This document shows positions 34,522 to 43,662 of a stretch of DNA of 44,665 bases, one piece after another (within the stretch, counting starts at the first letter, position 1; the number at the start of each line of letters is the position of its first letter). The stretch covers positions 1 to 44,665 of the forward strand of contig JAFWFU010000046.1 in assembly GCA_017515425.1 (NCBI GenBank). The letters are read 5' to 3'. This DNA is from Mogibacterium sp. (lineage in GTDB: Bacteria; Bacillota; Clostridia; Peptostreptococcales; Anaerovoracaceae). Position numbers and translations under genes: made by a program. Below the pieces are notes generated by a model that worked only from the letters and a program-made list of their open reading frames with translations, did no database searches and had not been told where the DNA came from.

Positions 34522-35662
34522 ATAACTGCTCCATATAATACCAATATGGGGATATTTCTTTGTAATACTCCTGTGTATTGAGATCCCTTGAAAAGAAGAA
34601 AACAAGTCTTTCCTCATATGCAGGATAATGTCCAATAATTATTTCAACAGTACCACCTGTAATGCGAATAGCAGTGACTCTAAACGGTGATTTCTCTAAA
34701 ACATTTTTTATCGTCGGCAACATAGTGTTATCGGAAAGTGTACCTTTTGTAAAAAACTCTTCTCCGTTAAAACGAATTTCATAATCATCGCCCCAAATGT
34801 TTAACTTATGCCTCGCATAGTATGAGCATATGTCGCGTATTTCTTTTTCGCAAGTATTAAATTGCACTTGTATATTACCTGGAGCATATTGGATTTCGAC
34901 GGGCTCGTATGCATAATCCTTTACTACGACCGGTATCATATTGCTACGCTTCCCGTTATGTGCACGCACATAGATATATGCTTTCCCCGGTTTAGTCCCT
35001 GCAGTAATATTCCATTTGGACTTGACTTTTACGATTGATGGATCTGTTGAAAACCATCTTACCCTTTTGTTAAGCGGTTTCCACCTTCCTTTGCCTCCCT
35101 TCTTTTTCGCTCCCTTTACTGTTACGAAAAGCTCTTCTAAATCATATTTCTTATTGACAGACTCCCCTACGCCAAGTACTAATTCGTTCGTATCTGCACT
35201 AAGCGCAAGCTCTGGGTTTGCTGCATTCTGTCTCTTATCGTTTTTTTTGCACACCTTAGCGGACACAGGGTAGCTGTATGGACTGTAAACTTTAATTCCA
35301 CTCTGCATTCTATAGGCTCGCACCTTATATGTTCCAGAGCTGCTTAGGCTTACCGTTTTATCCTTGTACGAAGTGTTTCTTACTGTCTTTAATTTCTTAT
35401 ATCCGCCTATATTACCTCTCGCTTTTATAATCTCATAGCCTTTTGCCCCGTCCACCTTTTTCCATGTGATAATCAAGGCGTGATTTCCGGATTGCCTAAC
35501 GACAACATCATCCGGTGCAGAGATCGTTTGTGTCAACGGCAAAGCATATGTCTGTTTCGCGAAAAACATACTGCTTATCAGAAGCATCACAAAAGTATAC
35601 ACAAATCGACATTCTATTTTTTTATTTTCCCAAGCAAGTAGCCGTACATTCATCATATTCAT
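34514..35662 (-). CDS. Secreted Fn3/Ig-like protein A with uncharacterised C-terminal domain
   Basis: A 382-residue exported protein. A basic N-terminus is followed by a hydrophobic stretch (FVYTFVMLLISSMFFAKQ) and probable cleavage after QTYA (about residue 41). A fibronectin-III domain (about 49-138, with ITWKKVDGAKGYEI) comes next, then a bacterial Ig-like (Big2) region with KKKGGKGRW and RVRWFSTDPSIVKVKS (about 150-250). The last 130 residues (from DYAYEPVEIQYAPG) match its upstream neighbour but no family I know. No LPXTG motif or lipobox is seen. It is the last gene of the three-gene secreted operon, 75 bp after its paralogue. AAGG precedes the ATG. Confidence 0.75.
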   Translation of the reverse strand: MNMMNVRLLAWENKKIECRFVYTFVMLLISSMFFAKQTYALPLTQTISAPDDVVVRQSGNHALIITWKKVDGAKGYEIIKARGNIGGYKKLKTVRNTSYKDKTVSLSSSGTYKVRAYRMQSGIKVYSPYSYPVSAKVCKKNDKRQNAANPELALSADTNELVLGVGESVNKKYDLEELFVTVKGAKKKGGKGRWKPLNKRVRWFSTDPSIVKVKSKWNITAGTKPGKAYIYVRAHNGKRSNMIPVVVKDYAYEPVEIQYAPGNIQVQFNTCEKEIRDICSYYARHKLNIWGDDYEIRFNGEEFFTKGTLSDNTMLPTIKNVLEKSPFRVTAIRITGGTVEIIIGHYPAYEERLVFFFSRDLNTQEYYKEISPYWYYMEQLFV

Positions 35663-35737
35663 CGTCCGTTGCCTTGTTTTGGCTGTTTTCGCCCCGTTCT
35701 ACGAATAATAATATGTCGTTTTGCACGCGGTCATAAT

Positions 35738-36835
35738 CTACACTTTCAATCTTTCGTAGTAAAGCCAATGCTCAGATAATTCATCATAAAATGGCATATT
35801 AACTATTTTGTCCGGTATATAACAAAAATACGCAATTGCAGCAATTGTCTCTACTTCAATCTCAATCCATCCATCTCCAACTTCCACATAAGTGAAAAAC
35901 GGCGATTCTCTAACCACCTTCTTTACCGTCTCGGTCATTTCATCTGTAGGCGCATTCTCAGACATCTTATAATCACTTCCGTATGAAATCCACCATTCCT
36001 TCTGAGGTCTATGCTTGGCGTAATATGAGCAAATATCTCGTATATCCTTTTCAAACATATTAAACAGCACTTGTATCTGTCCGGGAGCATACTGTATATT
36101 CACAGCTTCATATGCATAATCCATGACCTTAACCTTATAAAGATTGCTTTTTATCCCGTTATGCGCTCTTGCATAGATATAGCATTCGCCCACATTATCC
36201 TGAGCCTGTATTATTCCGTTCTCATCTATGGTCGCAATGCTTGTATCTGTTGAGAACCATTGCACCTTCTGCCTCAGTGCAGCTTTCTTGCTCCCTTCCT
36301 TTGCACTCGGATATACCGTTTTGTGCATATCGCGGTCGCCGCCCTTTTCGCATAGTCCGTACTCGTGCTCTCGTATGATACTGCCCCAAATTCTTACCTT
36401 TGTGGCATTTGCTTTCTTTTCCTTTTTATTGCAAGTCTTAGCGGAAACAATATAGCTGAACGGGCTATATACTTTTTCTCCGTTTACACTCTTATACGCG
36501 CGCACTTTGTATGTGCCTATCCTTCGGATGCCTACCTTAGTTGTCCAAGATGTTTTCTTTATCTTCTTCACCCTGCGGTATCCACCTAGGCAATGATACA
36601 TCTTATATATCTCATATCCTTTGGCTCCCTCTACCTTATCCCATTTCAATTTCAGATGTTTGGAGTCTTTTTGCACTATTATGAGATTATCCGGTGCCTT
36701 AAACTCACTCGTATCATTTGCCCCATATGAAACAGGCAGGGATAGGTTGCTGAGAGCCACTACTAATATAAATATAACAAATCTGCGTATATTCATGCCT
36801 ATCATTGCGTGTTTTGTTCTATTTTGTGCCTTCAT
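35738..36835 (-). CDS. Secreted Fn3/Ig-like protein B, paralogue of protein A
   Basis: An exported protein of 365 residues from the ATG at 36835 (MKAQNRTKHAM), which has GGGAGG 9 nt upstream; an ATG 9 bp earlier touches that site directly and is less likely. The signal peptide (FVIFILVVALSNLSLPVSYGA) is followed by an Fn3 domain (LKWDKVEGAKGYEIYK), a Big2-like region (KVQWFSTDTSIATID) and the same C-terminal domain as protein A (DYAYEAVNIQYAPG, EKDIRDICSYYAKH). It overlaps the end of the protease gene by 17 bp, so translation is coupled. Function unknown. Sequence divergence from protein A is large, so the duplication is old. Confidence 0.75.
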   Translation of the reverse strand: MKAQNRTKHAMIGMNIRRFVIFILVVALSNLSLPVSYGANDTSEFKAPDNLIIVQKDSKHLKLKWDKVEGAKGYEIYKMYHCLGGYRRVKKIKKTSWTTKVGIRRIGTYKVRAYKSVNGEKVYSPFSYIVSAKTCNKKEKKANATKVRIWGSIIREHEYGLCEKGGDRDMHKTVYPSAKEGSKKAALRQKVQWFSTDTSIATIDENGIIQAQDNVGECYIYARAHNGIKSNLYKVKVMDYAYEAVNIQYAPGQIQVLFNMFEKDIRDICSYYAKHRPQKEWWISYGSDYKMSENAPTDEMTETVKKVVRESPFFTYVEVGDGWIEIEVETIAAIAYFCYIPDKIVNMPFYDELSEHWLYYERLKV

Positions 36836-39251
36836 ATAACTCATCCTCCCTGTTAATTATGGCATCGGAGATTTTGTATGGATCACCAAATACGTCATTA
36901 AAGTCTTTATATGACTGCAATTCATTAAAAGTTATCCCATCATCGGCTAGGTTGTACGCAAGCAGCATCATCTCTATATCATTTAATCGTATTTTAACAT
37001 AATCTAATCCATCACTCTTCATAAGATTTAAATATCTATATCCTTCACTAGTTGTCAATTTTTCACAGGTCTCTGCATTGTCGGCACAGCGGTCTATACC
37101 CCAATCAGTATAGGCATCCATAAGTCCAAGTATATGTCCCATCTCATGAGCTGCCGTGTCCATATATTGTGACTTATTCTTTGGCACAGTCATGAGTTGC
37201 GATATATTTGTAGCAAGTTGAGCATTAGTCGGCATATATATATATGGTAGATTGTGACCATCGTACATCTCTAAATTATATGTATTTGCATGAAACCAAT
37301 AGTTTCCATAACTTAGGTGGTAATAATCAGAAGAGTTTATCCAAAGTGGTGCAACACCGCCTAATCTGACCTCTACAAATTTCTGATTGGGATTATATGA
37401 TTCCGTCCTAGCCAGATGTGTAATGAGCTTCGTAGTAAAGCCCTTTATTGAGTTGTCGAAATCTCCCTCTGACGAATCCATATAAATATCATCATATCCC
37501 TTTTTTAATCCTTCTAAAAAAGTATCCCTGCATGATTCCCCGTTTTGCACCACGTAGGGGTCATTCTCTTTTGTAAAGTAAATCCCGTCGGATGTGTCAG
37601 TTTTTGGATTATACTGAACGAAGTCTATATATAGATGAATCTCTAATACATCGCCGGTAAAACGGTATTTGACAGGAGGATATATATTATCTCCTACATA
37701 ATATTGATTCGCATTCCAATTTTCATCTCTGTTTATGGCTACTTTGCTGAATAGTGGATCATTCTTGGCAAGCTCAATATTCCTCGCTACATTTATGAAT
37801 AGGCACTTTTCAACATTTGATTTTTCATCGCTCTTTTTTACTCTTATCGCATAATAATATGTCTTACTAGACTCAATATCTCTATCTACGAATTTCTTTG
37901 TCTTTTTAGATTTTATAAACTTATATGCATTTCGCGACTTCTCAACTTCTCTCTCTGATGTGCCCCTATATATATAATAGCCCTTGGAGTCGGACAGGGC
38001 ATCCCATTTCAGTTCTATTCCATCCTCAACCACCCTTGCGCTCAACGTCACACAGCCCGGTGTTAAAATCACCTCATTGGATTTAAAGCCTTTCTTTCCG
38101 ACTCGGAAAAAATACGCTTCACTTTTTTTAAGACCTTTTACCGTTATATTGTATTGCTTGTTCTTCTTTAATGTAAATGAGTTCTTTTTTACTCTTTTAT
38201 TGTCAATATATATCTCGTACTTTTTATTCTTATCCAAATTGACTATCTTTTCGTCAATTATCACTCCGCACTTCTTTACGGTTGTCGAGCCGCCCTTAAC
38301 GGTCAGCTTAACTGATGTGAAAGATGTTGCTTTTCCCGTGAGTTCGGGCTTTGTTTCCTTAGGCTTTGCCGCCGCCATGGGCATGTCAGATTTGACTTTT
38401 ATCTTACACTTCGCCTTATGCTTGCCGTCCTCCGTCTCCGCGGTTATCGTTGCAGACCCGACCTTATTTATCTTTACGGTTCCGCTCTTATCCACCGACG
38501 CGACTTTTTTGTCATCGCTCGTCCATGTGATAGTTTTATTGCTCGCCATGCTCGGCGTTATCACGGCATTCAGCTTTATGCTGTCACCTACTCCAGCCGT
38601 CACCTCGCTCCTGTCTAGCGTAATGTCTGTGACGGATATGCGCACCGAGCTTTTCTTCACAAAGGCATATTTATGATCCATGCCGTCACTAAATTCGATA
38701 TTCTCACATAATACGCGGTAATATTCGCCGCATATTCCGATTATCGTCATTTTCGTGCCTTTATCAACGATTTTCCTTACATATTGATCGGGTGCGTCAT
38801 ATGCGCCGCGAACCAGCTTTGCCTCGCCCGTTGTAATGCATTCCGTATACTCGGTTTCCTTGGATATAGATATTGTAGCCTGGTCTGTATATGTCTTTCC
38901 GTCCTTTCCCTTTACGGTGAGTATCAGCTTGGCAATCCCGTTGCTATGACCCGTAATATATATGGTATCTTCTTGCCCGCTTACGGTAAATACAGCCTCG
39001 TTGTCGCTGCTCCAGCTATAGCTCTCAGCTTCAACGTCGACCAACTTATATCCGATATTCTTTTCGCCGCTTTGCCCTTCGTACAGGCTCCTATGTACTA
39101 TCGACTCACCTGACACATGATTCCATATTACCACCTTCGGATCTGCGGCATAGGCAGATATAAGAAAAGCACATTGCATAGAAAACATAAGAAGCAATGT
39201 GCTTAGTGCAATCATCAGGCAGCGGGTGGATTTTCGTCTTCGGTCTCTCAT
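36819..39251 (-). CDS. Secreted Ig-like/Fn3 protein with metzincin-like zinc protease domain
   Basis: An 810-residue exported protein. The signal peptide (MIALSTLLLMFSMQCAFLISAYA) is followed by a Big2-like domain and an SH3-like segment (about 125-205). A clear Big2 domain (VTDITLDRSEVTAGVGDSIK) comes next, then a Lys-rich linker and an Fn3 domain (ELKWDALSDSKGYYIYR). The C-terminal region (about 510-810) contains HEMGHILGLMD, with H702, E703, H706, G709 and D712. This is the HExxHxxGxxD zinc site of metzincins, with Asp as third ligand as in snapalysin. A Met-turn candidate follows (YLNLMKSDG). GAGAGGG precedes the ATG. It is first in the three-gene operon. No anchor is seen, so it is probably released or held by the Ig modules. 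Confidence 0.82.
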   Translation of the reverse strand: MRDRRRKSTRCLMIALSTLLLMFSMQCAFLISAYAADPKVVIWNHVSGESIVHRSLYEGQSGEKNIGYKLVDVEAESYSWSSDNEAVFTVSGQEDTIYITGHSNGIAKLILTVKGKDGKTYTDQATISISKETEYTECITTGEAKLVRGAYDAPDQYVRKIVDKGTKMTIIGICGEYYRVLCENIEFSDGMDHKYAFVKKSSVRISVTDITLDRSEVTAGVGDSIKLNAVITPSMASNKTITWTSDDKKVASVDKSGTVKINKVGSATITAETEDGKHKAKCKIKVKSDMPMAAAKPKETKPELTGKATSFTSVKLTVKGGSTTVKKCGVIIDEKIVNLDKNKKYEIYIDNKRVKKNSFTLKKNKQYNITVKGLKKSEAYFFRVGKKGFKSNEVILTPGCVTLSARVVEDGIELKWDALSDSKGYYIYRGTSEREVEKSRNAYKFIKSKKTKKFVDRDIESSKTYYYAIRVKKSDEKSNVEKCLFINVARNIELAKNDPLFSKVAINRDENWNANQYYVGDNIYPPVKYRFTGDVLEIHLYIDFVQYNPKTDTSDGIYFTKENDPYVVQNGESCRDTFLEGLKKGYDDIYMDSSEGDFDNSIKGFTTKLITHLARTESYNPNQKFVEVRLGGVAPLWINSSDYYHLSYGNYWFHANTYNLEMYDGHNLPYIYMPTNAQLATNISQLMTVPKNKSQYMDTAAHEMGHILGLMDAYTDWGIDRCADNAETCEKLTTSEGYRYLNLMKSDGLDYVKIRLNDIEMMLLAYNLADDGITFNELQSYKDFNDVFGDPYKISDAIINREDELYEGTK

Positions 39252-39281
39252 ACAGCCCTCTCTTTCTCGCTCGCTGAACGC

Positions 39282-39331
39282 ATTGAATTTTCAATTATAT
39301 AGTACTATACTACCCCCCGATTTTTTTTCAA
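39282..39331 (-). promoter_or_regulatory. Promoter and inverted repeats of the secreted-protein operon
   Basis: Minus-strand TTGAAA (39326-39331), 16-bp spacer with a G6 run, and TATAGT (39304-39309). The -10 lies in a perfect 12-bp palindrome TATAGTACTATA (39298-39309), and a second inverted repeat, ATTGAA/TTCAAT (39282-39295), follows in the leader. Both are suitable regulator sites. No terminator for the PBP gene is visible upstream, so read-through is possible. Confidence 0.55.
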
Positions 39332-39352
39332 GCTAAAAAATTTTTGTATGCT

Positions 39353-41554
39353 TTATTCACCCGTTTCCGCTCCCGCGCTTTCGTCATCTTTCTTCTTTTT
39401 ATCCGACTTTTTCTTCTCCTTTGGCTCGGTGCCCCGTGTATAGTATTCGCCTTTTTTCTTTACCACATTGGCAGGCATTGCCTTATACTGTCCGCCTCTT
39501 GCAATCTCCACCTGACTCATTATCCTGCTCCAAAGAGCCGCCGCCTTCGAGGACTCCGCATACATTGTAATATTTTCGTCAGTTCCTATCCAAAGCGACG
39601 CGGAGCAGTTTGGCGTAAATCCGTCGAACCAAATATCATAGTTATCGTTCGTCGTTCCGGTCTTGCCGCCTGGCATCTCTCCTTCAATCTTAGCGTCGCC
39701 CGCGATTCCCTCGCTCACCACGCTCCTCAGAAGGTCGGTCATTATCCACGCAACGCCCTCGTCGAGCACTCTCGTTTCCTCGGTTTTCCCTTCGAGAATG
39801 ATATTCCCGTCGCTATCCTCTACCCTCGTATAGCAAACCGGCGAATACCTGACGCCGCCGTTTGGGAATGTGGCATAGGCGAGCGACATATCGAGAGGCG
39901 TCACGCCTTCCGTCATTGCGCCGAGCCCGAGAGCCGCCAAATTGATGTCATTATAGGCTTCCTCATAGTCATCAATCACCGTCGTCACTCCGAATTTATG
40001 CATCATCTCCATAGAATATTCTATGCTGACCTGTGTCAGAAGCTTTACGGCGCAGGTATTGAGCGAGAGCTGCAAAGCGGTTCTCAGAGTCTTTTTACCC
40101 GAATAAGACCTGCTGAAATTAAGAGGCCAGACCTCGCCCTTTACCACCATTTTCTCGTCCACCACCTTGGACGAAGCCGTGATATAGTCTCCATAGCCCT
40201 TCTTGCCCTGTTTCTCATATCCCGTTTTCACAAAGGGGAATTTTTTACCCTTGGCTGCGTATTCGAGGCTCTTCTGGAGAGCCGGAGCATAGACCGAAAC
40301 AGGCTTGATAGATGAACCCGGCTGCCTCGGACTTGTGGCTCTGTTGAAGAGCATTTGACCTTTCCCAGACCTTCCGCCGACCATGGCTTTCACCTGTCCT
40401 GTGGCATTCTCGCATATTACCATTGCAGCCTCGACATCAGCGTCGCCTGCCGCATCTGGGAAATTCTCCCCGTCTTTAAATTCTCTAGTGATTACGCCCT
40501 GAGCCTGCGTGTCGAGGGTGGAATAAATCCTGAGCCCCTTTGTATATACCATGCTCTCAGCCTGCTCGTCCGTAAGCTCATATTCCGCCGCCAAATCCGT
40601 GATGACCCTGCTGATAAGATAGTCCTTGAACGCCGACTGTGCGAATGCGCTTTCCTTCCCCGGATTTATAAACTCAGCCGCGGGCTTCTTAGCTGCGTCG
40701 GCTTCCTCCTGAGTCACCATATCCTGTTCAGCCATCAAATCCAAGACCATATTGCGCCTGTCCTCGGAAAGATCGTTTACATAAAGACCCTTGGAAAGCT
40801 CCACGGTTTTCTCTCCCTCGTCGCCTACCAGGAGCGCATATTCTCCCGGAGCCTGCGGCAAGGCGGCAAGAGCGGCGCATTGCTCCAAGGAAAGCTCGCC
40901 CACCTCTGTCGAGAAATACTTCCTCGAAGCCGTGTCTATGCCATAGCAGTTATATCCGAGATAAATGGTATTGAGGTAAGCCGTCAGGATTTCTTCCTTG
41001 CTGAGCTCATTTTCAATCTCAAATGCGTAGTACATCTCCGTCAGCTTGCGCTCAATCGTCCTATCCTCTTTGCTCTCAGGCAGGAAAATATTCCTGGCAA
41101 GCTGCTGTGAAATGGTCGATGTGCCGCCTATCCTGCCGCCGTTAAGAGCGTCATATATCGCGCCGAATATCCTCCTGAAATTAAATCCCTTATGCTCCCA
41201 AAACGTCTTATCCTCGACGGCGATAAAGGCGTTTTTCAGATTGTCGGGGATCTGTTCATATTTTATTATTTTACGATTTTCGTCATAATAAATCTCGTCG
41301 AAGAGCCTGCCCTTGTCATCATATATCTGAGAGCTGACCTCGAGCTTTTCATAGATAGATTTCGGCTCGATAGGCGGTGCGTTTTGGATTATCGTCCAGC
41401 CGTAATAGACTATGCCGCCGCAGATGAAAATCCCCGTGAAAAATAAGGTGACGAAAAAAGCCTTGAAAAACGCCCATGATTTTCTCTTCTTTCTCCTTCT
41501 TCCCTTGGGATTATTGTATTTCTTTTTATTCTTTAGATTTGATTTCTTATTCAT
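39353..41554 (-). CDS. Class A penicillin-binding protein (PBP1A family)
   Basis: Bifunctional peptidoglycan glycosyltransferase/transpeptidase. From the ATG at 41554 (MNKKSNLKNKKKYN) it has 733 residues. A strongly basic cytoplasmic end is followed by one membrane helix (about 30-55) and a GT51 domain (EDKTFWEHKGFNFRR, GGTSTISQQLARN). The transpeptidase has SSIK (catalytic Ser), SLN and KTGT motifs in order, and the protein closes with a Lys/Glu-rich tail. An ATG 18 bp upstream (41572) is an alternative; it lies inside a hairpin at the mRNA 5' end. It has its own extended -10 promoter and lies between the metal-efflux genes and the secreted operon. Confidence 0.95.
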   Translation of the reverse strand: MNKKSNLKNKKKYNNPKGRRRKKRKSWAFFKAFFVTLFFTGIFICGGIVYYGWTIIQNAPPIEPKSIYEKLEVSSQIYDDKGRLFDEIYYDENRKIIKYEQIPDNLKNAFIAVEDKTFWEHKGFNFRRIFGAIYDALNGGRIGGTSTISQQLARNIFLPESKEDRTIERKLTEMYYAFEIENELSKEEILTAYLNTIYLGYNCYGIDTASRKYFSTEVGELSLEQCAALAALPQAPGEYALLVGDEGEKTVELSKGLYVNDLSEDRRNMVLDLMAEQDMVTQEEADAAKKPAAEFINPGKESAFAQSAFKDYLISRVITDLAAEYELTDEQAESMVYTKGLRIYSTLDTQAQGVITREFKDGENFPDAAGDADVEAAMVICENATGQVKAMVGGRSGKGQMLFNRATSPRQPGSSIKPVSVYAPALQKSLEYAAKGKKFPFVKTGYEKQGKKGYGDYITASSKVVDEKMVVKGEVWPLNFSRSYSGKKTLRTALQLSLNTCAVKLLTQVSIEYSMEMMHKFGVTTVIDDYEEAYNDINLAALGLGAMTEGVTPLDMSLAYATFPNGGVRYSPVCYTRVEDSDGNIILEGKTEETRVLDEGVAWIMTDLLRSVVSEGIAGDAKIEGEMPGGKTGTTNDNYDIWFDGFTPNCSASLWIGTDENITMYAESSKAAALWSRIMSQVEIARGGQYKAMPANVVKKKGEYYTRGTEPKEKKKSDKKKKDDESAGAETGE

Positions 41555-41561
41555 AGCAAAA

Positions 41562-41595
41562 CTTCGGAGCATATCGCTCCGAAGCCATTATAGCA
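41562..41595 (-). promoter_or_regulatory. PBP promoter with a hairpin at the transcript 5' end
   Basis: Minus-strand extended -10 TGC-TATAAT (TATAAT at 41587-41592) without a good -35. Starting 3 bp downstream is CTTCGGAGC-GATAT-GCTCCGAAG (41584-41562), a perfect 9-bp stem with 5-nt loop followed by TTTTG. The predicted start point falls in the 5' arm, which contains the GGAG nearest the gene. It may protect the mRNA end, hide the ribosome binding site, or act as a weak attenuator. Confidence 0.55.
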
Positions 41596-41688
41596 CAATA
41601 TCTTGCGCTTGCATTAAGCCGCTATACAATATTATCCGCCATTCTGTATTTTTGTATAATCATTCTCTTGTTTTTAGTAATCAATTTA

Positions 41689-41702
41689 TTTTCATTTTTC
41701 AT
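41689..41702. repeat. 7-bp perfect tandem duplication across the metal ATPase stop
   Basis: TTTTCAT occurs twice (41689-41695, 41696-41702). The first copy contains the stop codon at 41692-41694; the second encodes the last residues. The local sequence is T-rich, so chance is possible. Confidence 0.5.
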
Positions 41703-43590
41703 CTTTTATCAGCATTCTCATTGAGTTCAGTATGCATATAACCGCGACGCCCACGTCTGCAAATACGGCTGCCCACATATTGGCTATTCCTACAGCTCCT
41801 AGAGCGAGGCAGGCGAATTTAACCGTCAAGGCAAATATGATATTTGCTCTCGATATTCCGAGAGTCCTCCTCGCAATTCTCATAACTCTCGGAATCCGTG
41901 CGAGCTCATCATCCATAATAACCACATCCGCAGCCTCTATCGCCGCATAGGAGCCGAGCGACCCCATGGCTATTCCGAGATCGGCTATCGAGAGCACAGG
42001 CGCGTCATTTACCCCGTCGCCGATAAACGCCAGCCTGCCCTTATCGCCTTTAAATTCTCTCATCTCGCCAATAAGCCTTTCCACCGCGCTCACCTTATCC
42101 TGGGGGAGAAGCTCCGCCTGATATTCATCAATCCCAAGCTCAGCAGCCACTTCCTTAGCCACAATCTCGGAGTCTCCTGTAAGCATAACTATTCTTCGCA
42201 CTCCAAGCTTTAGCATATCAGTTATGGCAGTTTTGGCAGACTTCTTGGGCTTATCCGAGACTACGATAGTACCGATATATTTGCCATTCTTCGATACATA
42301 GCAGCAAGTCCCGAACGCATATTCATTGTTTATCGGGACGTTAATTCCCGCATCTTCCATATAGCTCAGATTTCCCACCAATATTTTCTCGCCGCCAACC
42401 AAAGCCCTAATGCCTTTGCCCGCTGTTATTTCAATATCCCTTATCCTGTTTTGAGGAAAAGGCTTGATACAAGCCTCGGTAATAGCAGTCGCAATGGGAT
42501 GTGTGGAGCCCGACTCCGCTGCCGCCGCATATCTGATGACCTTCTCAGTATCATATCCCTTAGCCGCTTCGATATAGCTGACGCCGAACCGCCCCTCGGT
42601 AAGAGTGCCCGTCTTATCCGTCACCACAGTATCTAATCGCGCCAAAAGCTCCAGATAATTAGATCCCTTTACCAGCACTCCCTCCCTGGACGCCGCACCT
42701 ATGCCGCCGAAGAAAGAGAGCGGAACGGATATGACGAGAGCGCAGGGACAGGAGATTACAAGGAAGGTGCAGGCTCTAAGGAGCCAGCTTCCGAATTCTC
42801 CCGCAAAATTACCCGTCAGGATTGGCGGTATAAAAGCCAATAATAGCGCGGCGATTACAACGACAGGCGTATAGTATTTGGCAAACCTAGTGATAAAGCT
42901 CTCAGTCTTTGACTTTTTAGACGCCGCATTCTCGACCAGCTCCAAAATCTGCATTACAGTGGAATAATCATATTCGGTAAGAGCCTGCACCCTCAGAAGG
43001 CTATCGCCGTTGATACAGCCCGACATTACGCTGTCGCCTTCCTTTACCTCTCTCGGAAGGGATTCTCCCGTAAGAGCAGAGGTATTGATGAGCCCATGAC
43101 CTTCAATAACAATGGCGTCCGTCGGTATTTTCTCCCCCGGCTTGACGATAAGAATATCTCCGGGGATTATATCTTCAACATGAATTGTCTCGCATATATC
43201 GTCATCAAGCTCTCTATTGGCATAGTCGGGCGCTATATCCATAAGCTCCGAAACCGCATTTCTTGACTTCCCAACTGCATAGTCCTGGAAGAATTCTCCC
43301 ACCTGATAGAAGAGCATGACAGCCACGGCTTCTTCGTATTCGCCGCAGCCGAAGGCGCCAAAAGTCGCCAAGCTCATCAGGAAGTTTTCATCAAAAAACT
43401 GCTTGTTTTTAATTCCCAAAAAGCATTTCCTGAGAACATCATAGCCGGCGATAAAATAAGGCAGGAGATAAAGCAGTTTTATATGCTCGAACTCCGCAAA
43501 ATGCTCAGCCGCAATCAGAATGGCAAATAATGCCATTGCTGCAGCGAGCTTCTTTATTTCTTTTATCTGCTTAGGAGTAAATCTCTTCAT
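41692..43590 (-). CDS. P1B-type heavy-metal-transporting ATPase (Zn/Cd/Pb class)
   Basis: Membrane ATPase that exports divalent soft metals. The 632 residues include paired N-terminal helices, an A domain with LTGESLPREV, the metal-binding helix motif SCPCALVIS, the phosphorylated Asp in DKTGTLTEG, the HP motif (SGSTHPIATAI) and GDGVNDAPVLSIADLGIAMG. The CPC motif together with the C-terminal helices places it in the Zn2+/Cd2+/Pb2+ group (ZntA/CadA). It has no N-terminal heavy-metal-associated domain; that domain is encoded by the preceding gene. Regulation by the SmtB-type repressor upstream is likely. Confidence 0.94.
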   Translation of the reverse strand: MKRFTPKQIKEIKKLAAAMALFAILIAAEHFAEFEHIKLLYLLPYFIAGYDVLRKCFLGIKNKQFFDENFLMSLATFGAFGCGEYEEAVAVMLFYQVGEFFQDYAVGKSRNAVSELMDIAPDYANRELDDDICETIHVEDIIPGDILIVKPGEKIPTDAIVIEGHGLINTSALTGESLPREVKEGDSVMSGCINGDSLLRVQALTEYDYSTVMQILELVENAASKKSKTESFITRFAKYYTPVVVIAALLLAFIPPILTGNFAGEFGSWLLRACTFLVISCPCALVISVPLSFFGGIGAASREGVLVKGSNYLELLARLDTVVTDKTGTLTEGRFGVSYIEAAKGYDTEKVIRYAAAAESGSTHPIATAITEACIKPFPQNRIRDIEITAGKGIRALVGGEKILVGNLSYMEDAGINVPINNEYAFGTCCYVSKNGKYIGTIVVSDKPKKSAKTAITDMLKLGVRRIVMLTGDSEIVAKEVAAELGIDEYQAELLPQDKVSAVERLIGEMREFKGDKGRLAFIGDGVNDAPVLSIADLGIAMGSLGSYAAIEAADVVIMDDELARIPRVMRIARRTLGISRANIIFALTVKFACLALGAVGIANMWAAVFADVGVAVICILNSMRMLIKDEK

Positions 43591-43595
43591 GGCTT

Positions 43596-43621
43596 TTCCG
43601 TTAAACAGTTCCGTTAAATAG
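43596..43621. repeat. 13-bp tandem duplication between the HMA gene and the ATPase gene
   Basis: TTCCGTTAAACAG and TTCCGTTAAATAG are adjacent and differ at one base. They lie 5 bp upstream of the ATPase start, so the duplication sits in its leader and carries its GGAA-type ribosome binding region. Confidence 0.8.
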
Positions 43622-43662
43622 TAATGTTTTCGAATAAACAGCGGTAAACAAACTGCCGCAGG

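Noticed and set aside
39344-40315. 323-codon plus-strand frame opposite the PBP gene
   Set aside because: Antisense to conserved transpeptidase motifs, with no ribosome binding site or recognisable domain.
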